A stretch of DNA of 64,000 nucleotides from Thinopyrum elongatum (lineage: Eukaryota; Streptophyta; Magnoliopsida; Poales; Poaceae), in NCBI GenBank assembly GCA_011799875.1, contig JAAAXO010000131.1, forward strand, positions 646,150 through 710,149. Reading direction: 5' to 3'. The notes below the pieces were generated by a model. The model had not been told where the DNA came from. It saw only the letters and a list, made by a program, of their open reading frames with translations, and ran no database searches. Made by a program: the position numbers and the translations under genes. Every line of letters begins with the position of its first letter. Position 1 is the first letter of the stretch. Below, piece by piece: positions 10,122-22,105 of this stretch.

Positions 10122-13100
10122 TTAGGAGGTAGAAGGAAAGAGTCCGGGATATTCTTCCCGAAGATGATCCTCACGTTCCCAAGTGGCTTCATCTTCAGTA
10201 TGATTCGACCATTGCACTTTTAGGAACTTGGTCGTCTTCTGACGAGTACGACGCTCAGCTTCGTCGAGGATGCGGATCGGATGCTCCTTATAGGAAAGAT
10301 CATCTTGTAGCTCGAGCATCTCATGATCCACTGCACGGTGCGGGGATTCCTTGAAGCACTTACGGAGTTGCGACACGTGGAAGACATCATGAATATGGGA
10401 GAATCGCGGTGGCAACTCCAATTTATATGCCACCTGTCCCCGTCTAGCCACGATGCGGAAAGGACCAATATAGCGAGGAGCTAGCTTGCCCTTGATTCCG
10501 AAACGACGGGTGCCCTTCATTGGAGTGACACGAAGATAGGCTTGATCACCAGGTTGATAGATCACACCCCATCGCTTGCGATCATAATTACTCTTCTGAC
10601 GATCTTGAGCTGCTTTGAGATTCTCCCGGACAATTCGGACTTGTTCTTCGGCATGCTGAATGATGTCCGGTCCAACAAGAGGTCGTTCCCCAGTTTCTGA
10701 CCAATTCAGAGGGGTTCGACATTTACGTCCATAAAGAACCTCAAATGGGGCCATTTTTAAGCTGGCTTGATAACTGTTGTTATAAGAGAACTCGGCATAC
10801 GGGAGAGATTCCTCCCATTTCTTACCGAAGGATATAACACAGGCTCGAAGCATGTCTTCAAGCACTTGATTAACGCGCTCAACTTGGCCTTGAGATTGGG
10901 GATGATAAGCTGAACTCCAGGTAATATGAGTTCCCATTGCTTTCTGGAAACTTTCCCAGAAATGGCCAGTGAAAATACTGCCACGGTCTGAACTGATTTC
11001 CTTGGGAATACCATGGAGTGAAACAATTCTGGCAATGTACAGTTCTGCTAGCTGGCTAGCGGTGATAGTCTCCTTAACAGGTAGGAAATGAGCAACCTTG
11101 GAGAGTTGGTCGACGACGACAAGAATGGCATCGTGACCCTTCTGAGACTTGGGAAGACCAGTGATGAAGTCCATTTGCACTTTATCCCACTTCCATAGAG
11201 GAATAGGGAGCGGTTGCAGAATTCCGGCAGGTTTCTGATGTTCTGCCTTCACGCGACGACAAACGTCACACTCGACAACATAACGAGCAATATCCTGCTT
11301 CATCCTAGACCACCAGTACCTTTGACGAAGATCTCGATACATCTTGGTACTACCCGGATGGATAGACAGCGGTGTATCATGGGCCTCCTTCATGACTTTG
11401 TCAGTCATCAGCTCGAAGCGAGGTACTATGATGCGGTCTCTGAAATATAATGTACCATCTTCAGCAACTGAGAAATCCCGATACTTAGCAAGGTGAAGCT
11501 CCTTCTTCATCAAGTCAATTTCAGCATCTTTGGCTTGCGCTTCTTTAACAGCCTTCAGAAGGTCTGGCTATACCACAAGGTTATTAAGAGAACCCTGGGG
11601 AAGAATTCGCAGATTCAGCTGAGTCAGTTCGGCGTGAAGACGAGGTTGAGCTTGCCTAACCATGAGGTTGTTGCAATATGACTTGCGACTCAGGGCATCG
11701 GCCATTACATTAGCTTTGCCCGGGGTATAAGAAATACCGCAGTCATAATCCGCAATAGCTTCTAACCATCATTGTTGTCGGAGATTAAGATCCGGTTGAG
11801 TGAATAAGTATTTCAGACTTTGGTGATCGGTATAAATTTCACACCGATTACCCAGAAGGTAGTGTCGCCATAACTTCAATGCATACATCACTGCTGCAAG
11901 TTCAAGATCATGCACTGGATAATTCTCTTCATGTGGACGCAATTGACGTGAAGCATAAGCAATTACTCTCCGCTCTTGCATAGGACGCAGCCTAATCCCT
12001 GACGAGAGGCGTCGCAATATATGACAAAGTCCTTGCGAGAATCAGGAGGAGCAAGCACTGGAGCAGAAGTGAGCTTGTCCTTGAGGGTTTGGAAACTTTC
12101 CTGACACTTGTCTGTCCACTCAAACTTAACGCCTTTGTGGAGCAGATTAGTCAGGGGCTTGGCGATCTTGGAGAAGTTCTCGACGAATCGGCGACAATAG
12201 CTGGCTAGACCGAGAAAGCTTCGGACCTGCTTGGCATTCTTCGGAGGAGTCCAGTCAAGGATAGCCTGAACACGCTCCGGGTTAACGGCAATACCGTCCT
12301 TGGAAATCACATGTCCAAGGTAGGTCACTTCAGGAAGCCAGAATTCGCATTTAGAGAACTTGGCATATAATTGGTGCTCTCGAAGTCTCTCCAGAACTAG
12401 TCGAAGGTGCTCAGCATGTTCTTCTTTGTTCTTCGAATAAACCAGAATATCATCCAGATATACCACGACGAATTTGTCGAGGTAACCCATGAATATATAA
12501 TTCATTAAGCGGGAGAAGGTAGCGGGAGCATTCGTCAGACCAAATGACATGACGGTGTACTCGTATGAGCCATAACGAGTAACGAATGCAGTCTTGGGAA
12601 TATCCTCTTCGCGGACACGGATCTGGTGATAACCCAACCTCAAGTCGAGTTTAGAGAACACCGCAGATCCAGCGAGTTGATCATATAAATCGTTGATCCG
12701 GGGAAGTGGATATTTATTCTGAATGGTTGCCTGGTTGATAGGACGATAATCTTGGACCAACCTATTCGTTCCATCTTTCTTCTTGACGAAAAGAGACGGT
12801 GCTCCCCATGCAGAGGAACTGGGGCGAATGAAACCCTTCCTTAAGGATTTATCAATTTCCTCCTTAAGCTCGATGAGGTGGTGCGGAGGCATCTTGTAGG
12901 GACGCTTCGCAATAGGAGTGGTGCCAGGCTTCAAGTCGATGACGAACTCGACAGCTCTAGCAGGGGGTATTCCTGGAAGTTCTTCTGGAAAAACATCTGG
13001 GAAGTCACAGACCACTGGGATATTCTCGATCCCATCAAGTGGAGAAGCATTCAACGCGTTCAAGGCATAAATTTGAGCCTCAGCGTTCTGGGTAAGGTGA

Positions 13101-13297
13101 GCTTGATAGTTCACTATCTCGTTCGAGGGATGTAGAAGGTGTACCACTTTAGTGGCACAGTTGATTGAGGCGTAGTGGGCTTTCAACCAATCCATTCCCA
13201 AAATAAGATCAATACCAGAGGAGTTGAGAATAATGGGGGATGCTCGGAACTCTAACCCTTCGATATTAATCACAACATCAGGGCTAACCAAGGAGGT
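10122..13297 (-). pseudogene. Family B pol copy 1: protease-end/RT/RNase H/integrase, broken
   Basis: Replication enzymes of a Gypsy chromovirus. In order: a protease C-terminal part ([18 protein letters not shown]), RT ([12 protein letters not shown], then [11 protein letters not shown] with the YLDD active site), RNase H (DASRQGLG and later [17 protein letters not shown]), and integrase with DFITGLPKSQKG, SSDRG and SAYHPQSQGQVERVNQ for the DDE triad. It ends in a chromodomain-like tail (VQWSNHTEDEATWERE). Lesions: a frameshift near 11981 in RNase H, an in-frame TGA at 11769-11771, and a TAG at 11568-11570. The first two are also in copy 2; the TAG is private. The element cannot make a full polyprotein. 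Confidence 0.9.
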
Positions 13298-14530
13298 TTA
13301 ACAGTGTCCCGCGGGAGTATTTACTCGTAACTTTTGGGGTAGCATGTCACATTTAACTTCATGCATGAGTGCGAATTTATCCGACATAAATGAATGCGAT
13401 GCTCCTGAATCAAATAAAACGGATGCAGGTACTGAATTAACGAGAAGTGTACCCATCACAGTATCTGGTTGATTTGGAGCTTCAGACATGTTGACGTGGT
13501 AGTACTGCCCAGGACCATAAGAAGGTCTGGCATTATTGTTGCGCTGCTGAGGAATACCACGGCCAATTCCACGTCCAGCAGAAGGGAGAGCTAGTTGATT
13601 CTGATTCTGAGAACAGTCTCTAGCACGGTGACCTGGCTTGCCACACTTGAAGCATAGTCCGCTGTCAGGACGAGGTGCTGGAGCTCGAGGTGCTGGAGTT
13701 GGCAGAGGCTGTCTCGGTGGTGGAGGTGGCAGACGTGGTGCAGCATAAGAAGGTCTGTTCGCAGGAGCTGCTGAACGGAACATGCCTTTGGGAAACCAGA
13801 TGCGTCGCTTCTGGGAAGACGAGCCCGAAGATGAGCCCGACTCACGGGTGCGTCTGGACGCTTCCTTGTGCTTCTTAAGTCCAGTTTCAACCATGATGGC
13901 CTTATTCACCAAGGTGGCGAAATCAGGGTAATCTTGAACAAGAAGGGCTAACTGAATGTCATGGTGCAGTCCTTCACGAAACTTCTCCTGTCTGCGTTCA
14001 TCAGTAGGAATGTCCTCTTCAGCGTAACGAGATAAGTCTAGAAACTCGCGCTGATAGACTTCCACAGTCTTGTTGCCCTGAACAAGATTACGGAACTCGG
14101 CCTTCTTCCGAGCTATGACAGCTTGAGGAATGTAGCGGGCACGGAATGCAATCTTGAATTCTGCCCAAGTGACGACAGTACCAGGTGGCAGGGTCTGTCG
14201 GTAAGTGGCCCACCATTGGGCTGCGGGACCCTTAAGAAGATATGTCGCAAAAGTGACATAGTTAATTTCGGCGACACTAGCAGACTCCATCTCATGGGAG
14301 ATGTCACGCAGCCAGTCATCGGCATCCAATGGGTTGACTGTGTTGCGGAAGAAGGATGGGCTGAGCCGCATAAATTCTGGCAAAGTGATGGAGAAAGGCT
14401 GCTGATTAGCATCAGGACGAGGGAACTGCTGCATAATTCCCGTCATAAACTGGCGGTTGAGTTCAAACTGTTGCATCATCGCTGCCATGTAATCAGGTGG
14501 TGGCGGCGGTGGCGGGTTGTTGTCAGCCAT
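13298..14530 (-). pseudogene. Family B gag/protease start, copy 1, with premature stop
   Basis: The start is taken as [20 protein letters not shown] (ATG at 14528-14530) because the upstream frame lacks gag character. It contains the gag domain ([40 protein letters not shown]), a Pro-rich linker, one CCHC knuckle ([14 protein letters not shown]) and the protease motif [17 protein letters not shown] at 13298-13300 replaces the Gln codon seen at the same place in copy 2, a C-to-T change that disconnects gag from pol in this copy only. Confidence 0.9.
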
Positions 14531-14773
14531 CCTGCTATTCCAACAGGGGTATTTCAGCGATAGCTTATGCAAGTGTTTAACAATAAACATGAGGTAACTC
14601 GACATTATTGAAAGAGTGCAATAAATGCTAGAAGTAGTCATTAAGACGTACAGATCCATACATAGTCGGTTACATTCGGGCAGCATAGCGGCGCAAATTG
14701 AAAAGCTAGACATGCTAGGCGGCGCGCAGGCACGCGGTAAGGAAGTACACAACGGGACATAGCAAAGGCTACA

Positions 14774-15544
14774 TCAACGTCGGAGAAAACCACTGAAACG
14801 GGGTAACTGCAAGTGCGGACGATGGACGTTCGTCGCAGAAGGATCCTGCGCTCCATGGGCACTCTGATGCAGAACCCGGTCTCGAGAAGAAAGAAGAGGT
14901 CCACGTGCAGGCGTGTGACCTCCCACAGCAGGCCAGACGATCCCTGATGGCATCTCAGTCCTGCTCGGGTAAAGAATGTACTCCGGATGCATCCCTGCAC
15001 GAACAGCTGGTAGCAACTGTGTCATAGCCTCGTAGTAGCGTGCTCGAGTGGCAAACAACTCAACAGCAAGTGCACGAACAGTGCGATCCAAAGCCTGAGC
15101 ATAGTGGATCAGAACTCGCTGATCATAGCGACGAGGCTCGTACGGGGCACAGATAGCCGTGTAAAATCCAGTAGCATCTCCAACAGGTGCATACGGAATG
15201 TACCGATACTCAGAGGCATCCAAGTCAGCATTGAACTGCCCTCGAAGTCGTGCGACGGCAGAGTAAGCAGCATCATGGACTGCCATCTCAATCGTCACGC
15301 CGATACCGTGAAAACGGTGAAGCTCAGTGTCAGAGTTATCCTGCTGATCGTAGATGCGAACATCAGCATAGTACTGCTCCTGGTTGAACTCACGATAAAC
15401 CTCATAGACCATGTACTCGGGGCACCAGCGGTATCCCAGCCTGATCAAGAGGGCGATCAGAACAGCTGGAAACCCAGGGACGTCTCGAGCACAGGTGCGA
15501 AGCACGAGCTGCGTCGTAGGACGAGGGGGAAACAGTCGATCCAT
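14774..15544 (-). CDS. Accessory ORF upstream of gag, family B copy 1
   Basis: An open frame in sense with gag, between PBS and gag; about 256 residues from MDRLFPPRPTTQLVLR (the frame is open further up to a Met at 15622). I do not recognise a named domain. It is rich in Tyr and Arg, with blocks such as YRWCPEYMVYEVYREF, YRYIPYAPVGDATGFYTAIC and MHPEYILYPSRTEMPSG. It has no signal peptide or obvious membrane segment beyond the doubtful first 26 residues. It is intact in both tandem copies although pol is broken in both, and there are very few differences between them. Alternatives: an extra structural or regulatory protein of the element, or a captured host fragment. Function unknown. Confidence 0.6.
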   Translation of the reverse strand: MDRLFPPRPTTQLVLRTCARDVPGFPAVLIALLIRLGYRWCPEYMVYEVYREFNQEQYYADVRIYDQQDNSDTELHRFHGIGVTIEMAVHDAAYSAVARLRGQFNADLDASEYRYIPYAPVGDATGFYTAICAPYEPRRYDQRVLIHYAQALDRTVRALAVELFATRARYYEAMTQLLPAVRAGMHPEYILYPSRTEMPSGIVWPAVGGHTPARGPLLSSRDRVLHQSAHGAQDPSATNVHRPHLQLPRFSGFLRR

Positions 15545-15920
15545 CTGAAATAAGAAGTTCAGGATTGTCGTAAGACATTGAGAAATATAACCGATCTCAA
15601 AAGGAAAGGTTAAACAAAACAATGGAAAGGAAATGATTATCAGACTAATCAGATCAATGACAGGGAAATCGCACTGAATCCAGCTCTCCGGGTGGATAGA
15701 ATTAACGAGATCCTAAATGTCGGTGTTAGTAAATTTTATTAAACCCGAATAGATGAGAGATTAGAATCCCAGAGTAAAGATCGAGGAATAAAAGATCCTA
15801 ATACCACCCAGTTGGCGACGTGGGCCCGTAAGCCACACAGCCAAGTTAGTAAAACAATTTTTGACCACTAGACTCAACTTTGGCCAAGGAATTGGAAAGG
15901 GGGAACTCCTAGAGGCAGTC

Positions 15921-15933
15921 GGCTCTGATACCA
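15921..15933 (-). other. Primer binding site of family B, copy 1
   Basis: On the minus strand TGGTATCAGAGCC, complementary to the 3' end of initiator Met tRNA, three bases after the LTR end at 15937. Confidence 0.9.
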
Positions 15934-15936
15934 ACC

Positions 15937-18900
15937 TGTGACGACCCCGGCTTAATCGTGCACTAATCATACACGCAAATGCGCACGATCAAGCCTAAGG
16001 ACTCACTTGAAGATATCACAACACAACTCTAAAACATAAAATAAAGTCATACAAGCTTAATATTACAAGCCAGGGCCTCGAGGGCTCGAATACAAGCTCG
16101 AGGGCATACAAGCGTCAGCGGAAGCATTAGATATCTGAGTACAGATATATTACAGAGAGAGAGATAAGCCTTCACAGAGGCGGGGTAAAAATAAAAACTA
16201 CGATCGAAAGGCGTAGGCCTCCTGCCCTGGACCCTCCGATCCTACTCCTGGTCGTCGAACGGCTCCTCGTAGTAGTAGTACTCGCCAGGCGGATAGTAGT
16301 ACTGGTCGTCGGCTGGGGCTTCTGGCTCAGGGGCTCCGTCGTCTGGTGGCATCAAATGGAAAATGGGGGAAAAAGAAAATAAAGCAAACGTGAGTACTCA
16401 TCCGAAGTACTCAGCAAGCAAGGATCTACACTACATATGCATCATTGTCAAAGGAATGGCTGTATATGTGGACTGGGCTGCAGAAATGCCAGAGTAGAGG
16501 GGGAAAGCCTAGTCCTATCGAAGACTAGCATCTTCAACAATCTTCGACAGTCTTGCAGCATCAGGAGAGAGCAGATGAACATAATGTAAAGTAATAGTAG
16601 TAATATCATCAACCTCGACCTGAGATCCTTTCTCGACTCCCTGCGAGAAAGCAATCCCAGAGCCGTACTATCCAGTTCTCATCACATGTTCTAGTTGTAC
16701 CGATCGGGATACAACTCCGAGTGTCCGTTACCGTAGGACAGGCTATCGATAGAAGTTTCTTCCCTGCAGGGGTGCACCAACTTACCCACCACGCTCACTT
16801 AACTCTGGCCGGACACACTTTTCTGGGTCATGCCCGGCCTCGGCTAAGCAACACGCCGCAACCCGACCTAGGCTTATAAGAGAGGTCAGCACGCCGGACT
16901 AAACCTATGCCCCCAGGGGTCTTGGGCCATCGCCCCGGGAACTCCTGCACGTTACGGGGCCACCGAGAGCAGACCTAGCAACCCCTTATACAAGCGCGGT
17001 TGCGTTACCAGTCCAACTCGGCGTGCGCCGCTCCTTACTGACGTCAAACAAGCTTCGGCTGATGTGTACGACGCAGAACGCCCATACTATGCCCACGTGA
17101 TGGTTAGTGCTATCGGGCCAGAGGCCCCTCGGATCAAATATCCAAACCGTAGTGGATTAGGAGCGCGCGGAAACGAGCAGAGACTCACGATCGATGTGAC
17201 CCCGTCGCCCCGTCTCGAGGACTTGCGGCAAGGGCTAAGAATGCCCGGCCACTCCTCGTAGTTATCTCGCGGGCACCATCCAGGTCAACCCGACTCCACA
17301 TCACTTCGCGTTAAGCTCGCGCGGGTACCCCTCAGGGCCGACCCGTCTTTAGTATCGTGGTTCATAGTCAAGTCATAATATCCAAGGTAACTGTGTGTCG
17401 GACACCGAAGGGAACCATGAGGAATCACCCTCGATGGAATTCCCGCTCGATGTTATCATCAAGGTGAACGAAGGAGGAATCACCCTCGAGGTCCACACTT
17501 GAGAGGTTGCGCGACGATGTCGTTATCGGGGGTGGTGTAGGAGGAATCACCCTCGCTTACCACGACCGAGTAACTAACCTACAAGGTTAACATCAGAAGT
17601 GCTAACGAGGTATCACCCTCGGCACTCGACGGTAACCCAGCAGTGTCGGCAACTAAGGGGTAGTGATGTGCGGTGCCAGGGTCTGGTCCTCAATCCCGAT
17701 GATCGGGTCTTCTGATATCCAGCAGGGCAGTCGGGATCAAGTGGAGGTCTCTGTCGTGTCTCTACCCAGCCTATAATAATCAGTCTAGGATAACCAGTAA
17801 GGTAACAAAGCAGGGTACAATAATCAGGCTATGCAACAGATATAGGAAAACAGTAGCAGTAGCAGTTCTAATGCAAGCATAAGAGAGAAGGGAATAGGCG
17901 ATATAGGCATGCTCAAAATGGGGGTGCTTGCCTGTTTGCTCGGGGGCAAGGGCAAGGTCTTCAGTAGTATCGTCGGGGACGTAGTCGTACTCCTGTGCGG
18001 CGTCTGCCTCGGGAGCTACGTCAACGTCGGGGTCTACCGAGAGAGAAGAGGGGGAAGAAACAGGTAAACATAATGCAAACAGATGCAATACGGTGCGTGT
18101 GATGCTATGATGCAGTGCAGGGTTGCCTAATTATGCATCTAAGTCATTTTAGTTATTTTTAGAATTATTCTGGGATTTAATATCCGACGTGTGTGCACTA
18201 TTCATCTGTCGGATTCGGGTCCGGAGTTACGAGTTCTTCTACGTAGGAGGTTCCGATGGAGAAACAGACGGCACGATCGATCAGACTCGTCTCATCGTTC
18301 TGAGCAACTTTCATGTTTTAACTTTTTCGATCCGAGCTACGGTTTAAAAGTTATTAATTTTTAAAGATTATTTGAATTTCTGGAATTATTTTATTTATCA
18401 GAAAATGAATTATGACGTCAGCATGACGCGCTGCTGACGTCAGCAAGTCAACAGGACGGTTGACCAGTCAAACCTGACATGTGGGTCCAGTGGGACCCAC
18501 ATGTCAGCCTCTGTTTCTTTATCCAGCGAATTAGCTTAATTACCAGGATTAATTAGGGGGGTGGACCCCACATGTCAGTGAGACATTAGGTTAATTAGTT
18601 TATTTTTATTTCTAATTTGTTTTAACTAATTAAACAGGAAGGTGGGGCCCGCCTGTCAGCGGCTGGGCCGGTCCAGTCAGCAGGGCTGACCGGTCAACTG
18701 GCCGGCCGGGCCCCTGGGGCCCACGGGTCAGTGACCCAGGGCGACCCACGTGGCGGCCACGTCGGCGGCCGGCACCGGAACTGCTCCGGCGACCAAGGCA
18801 GCGGCGGCGCGTCGCCGGAGCTCGCCGGAATCACGCTAGGAGACACCGTTTCGCGCGCGGTCTGATGCATTCGAAAGCTAGAAAAGCGCCGCGTCGACTG

Positions 18901-20171
18901 GTGGCCTTGGACCGACCGGAGGTGTGTTAGTTCGACGGCGGCGAGCGGCGAAACGGACGCCGGAGCTCGGGCTTCGTCGGGTTCGACGCTATGCGGCACA
19001 GGGAGAGGTGCTAGAGGCTTTGCTGGACTCGCACGAGCTCCAGGAGCTCGAAGCTGGGCTCAGTTGCGCATGACGGCGGCGTTTGGCCACGGCAGCGAGC
19101 TCGTCGGCGGCAGCGGGTTCGGGCTCAGGCGAAGCTACGGCTAGCGAGCGCGCGGGAGCGACTAGAGAGATGGGGAGGAAAGGGGAGCTTACAGCGAAGG
19201 CACACGGTGGCCCGGTGTAAGCTTAGTAGCGCAGAGGCGTCGTCGGGGACGAGAAGATCGCCGGAGATCCGAGGAGGAAGACGAGGACGGTGTGCTCGGT
19301 GTAGAAGGTCCCGGCTCCAACTAGTGACGTCTGGAGACGCAGCGGACGACGGCGATCCTCTACGACGTGGCGGCGAGGCGTGCGGTGGTCGATGGCCACG
19401 GCTACCGCAAGCCCACGGCAGCGGTGGTGTTCGGGCGCGGCGGATCTGGAGGAAGGGTGGAGGCGCGGAGCGGCGAGGGAGAGGAATGGGGAACGACTAG
19501 GGTTCGGGTGAGGCCGCGGGGCCTCTTATTCCCCTACGCGGCGGCAGCGGCGCCGGAGGATGGTCGACACGCGCCGCGCTCGTCGGCGTGTCGGCGCGCG
19601 CGTTTGACAGCGCGGCGAGGAGGACGATGGGGAGATGGGCTGGGCCGGTTGGACCTCAAATCGGGGCACTGTGCACTAAGGCCCAGTGCACAGTGTCCCT
19701 TTTAATTATTTCTCTGATTCTGTTTTCTTTTTCTTTTATTTTCTTTTGTTCTGAAATGTTTGTGATAGTTGTGTACTTTTGAAAAATATGGAAGTTGGCC
19801 CTAATATTGTAGTGCAATATTAGCTCCCACCAAAAAGTGGTTTGAACATATTTGAATTCCATTTGAATTTAATATCAATTTAATAGATTCAAATTATCTG
19901 TTTTGGTGCTGTTTCCTGTTGTTTCACTCACTTAGCTAACTCCAAAAATAATGATTATGATTTTGTCATTGCTACTGGATTGTTTGCCAATTAATGGACA
20001 ATTTTTCCAGCAGGATTTGATCCACTTCAAATTGCACTTTTGAATTTAAGTTGATTTTCAGATTTGAATTTGAGTTGAATAATTAATCCCAGGGTGACAA
20101 GGCACTGCAAATGACGATGACATGGCACTATTAGCAGCTGATCACTGTGGTCATTAAAAGGGGGTGTTACA
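15937..20171 (-). repeat. B array LTR 2 (shared middle LTR)
   Basis: 4235 bp, TG...CA termini. Nearly identical to LTRs 1 and 3 except for a dense cluster of differences at about 16864-17065, where LTRs 1 and 3 agree with each other and this one differs. It serves at once as 3' LTR for copy 2 and 5' LTR for copy 1. Confidence 0.92.
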
Positions 20172-20209
20172 AATTCTCCTCCTCTAAAAGAAATTCTCGT
20201 CCCGAGAAT

Positions 20210-22105
20210 TTAGGAGGTAGAAGGAAAGAGTCCGGGATATTCTTCCCGAAGATGATCCTCACGTTCCCAAGTGGCTTCATCTTCAGTATGATTCGACCAT
20301 TGCACTTTTAGGAACTTGGTCGTCTTCTGACGAGTACGACGCTCAGCTTCGTCGAGGATGCGGATCGGATGCTCCTTATAGGAAAGATCATCTTGTAGCT
20401 CGAGCATCTCATGATCCACTGCACGGTGCGGGGATTCCTTGAAGCACTTACGGAGTTGCGACACGTGGAAGACATCATGAATATGAGAGAACTGTGGCGG
20501 CAACTCCAATTTATATGCCACATGTCCACGTCTGGCAACTATGCGAAAAGGACCAATATAGCGAGGAGCTAGCTTGCCCTTGATTCCGAAACGACGGGTG
20601 CCCTTCATTGGAGTGACACGAAGATAGGCTTGTTCATCAGGTTGATAGATCACACCCCATCGCTTGCGATCATAATTACTCTTCTGACGGTCTTGAGCTG
20701 CTTTGAGATTCTCCCGTACAATTCGGACTTGTTCTTCGGCATGCTGAATAATGTCCGGTCCAACAAGAGGTCGTTCCCCGGTTTCTGACCAATTCAGAGG
20801 GGTTCGACATTTACGACCATAAAGAACCTCAAATGGGGCCATTTTTAAGCTGGCTTGATAACTGTTGTTATAAGAGAACTCGGCATACGGGAGAGATTCC
20901 TCCCATTTCTTACCGAAGGATGTAACACAAGCTCGAAGCATGTCTTCAAGCACTTGATTAACACGCTCAACTTGGCCTTGGGACTGAGGATGATATGCGG
21001 AACTCCAGGTAATATGAGTTCCCATGGCTTCTTGGAAACTTTCCCAGAACTTGGAAGTGAAAAGAACACCACGGTCTGAACTAATCTCCTTCGGAATACC
21101 ATGGAGAGAAACAATTCTGGCAATGTACAGTTCTGCTAGCTGGCTAGCGGTGATAGTCTCCTTAACAGGTAGGAAATGAGCAACCTTGGAGAGTTGGTCG
21201 ACGACGGCAAGAATGGCATCGTGACCCTTCTGAGACTTGGGAAGACCAGTAATGAAGTCCATTTGCACTTTATCCCACTTCCATAGAGGAATAGGGAGCG
21301 GTTGCAGAATTCCAGCAGGTTTCTGATGTTCTGCCTTGACGCGACGACAAACGTCACACTCGGCAACATAACGAGCAATATCTTGTTTCATTCTAGACCA
21401 CCAGTACCTTTGACGAAGATCTCGATACATTTTGGTACTACCCGGATGGATAGACAGCGGTGTATCATGGGCCTCCTTCATGACTTTGTCAGTCATCAGC
21501 TCGAAGCGAGGTACTACGATGCGGTCTCTGAAATATAATGTACCATCTTCAGCAACTGAGAAATCCCGATACTTAGTAAGGTGAAGCTCCTTCTTCATCA
21601 AGTCAATTTCAGCATCTTTGGCTTGCGCTTCTTTAACAGCCTTCAGAAGGTCTGGCTGTACCACAAGGTTATTAAGAGAACCCTGGGGAACAATTCGCAG
21701 ATTCAGCTGAGTCAGTTCTGCGTGAAGACGAGGTTGAGCTTGCCTAACCATGAGGTTGTTGCAATATGACTTGCGACTCAGGGCATCGGCCATTACATTA
21801 GCTTTGCCCGGGGTATAAGAAATACCGCAGTCATAATCCGCAATAGCTTCTAACCATCATTGTTGTCGGAGATTAAGATCCGGTTGAGTGAATAAGTATT
21901 TCAGACTTTGGTGATCGGTATAAATTTCACACCGATTACCCAGAAGGTAGTGTCGCCATAACTTCAATGCATACATCACTGCTGCAAGTTCAAGATCATG
22001 CACTGGATAATTCTCTTCATGTGGACGCAATTGACGTGAAGCATAAGCAATTACTCTCCGCTCTTGCATAGGACGCAGCCTAATCCCTGACGAGAGGCGT
22101 CGCAA
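20210..22105 (-). pseudogene. Family B RNase H/integrase, copy 2, broken
   Basis: The RNase H to integrase part of the second tandem copy. The integrase frame (20210-21793) is open, with the zinc-binding HPGSTKMYRDLRQRYWWSRM and CDVC region, the DDE motifs and the chromodomain-like tail. RNase H is separated from it by a TGA at 21857-21859 and from RT by a frameshift near 22069, both at the same positions as in copy 1. The integrase core differs from copy 1 in clustered patches (SSDRGVLFTSKFW here against SSDRGSIFTGHFW). Confidence 0.9.
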
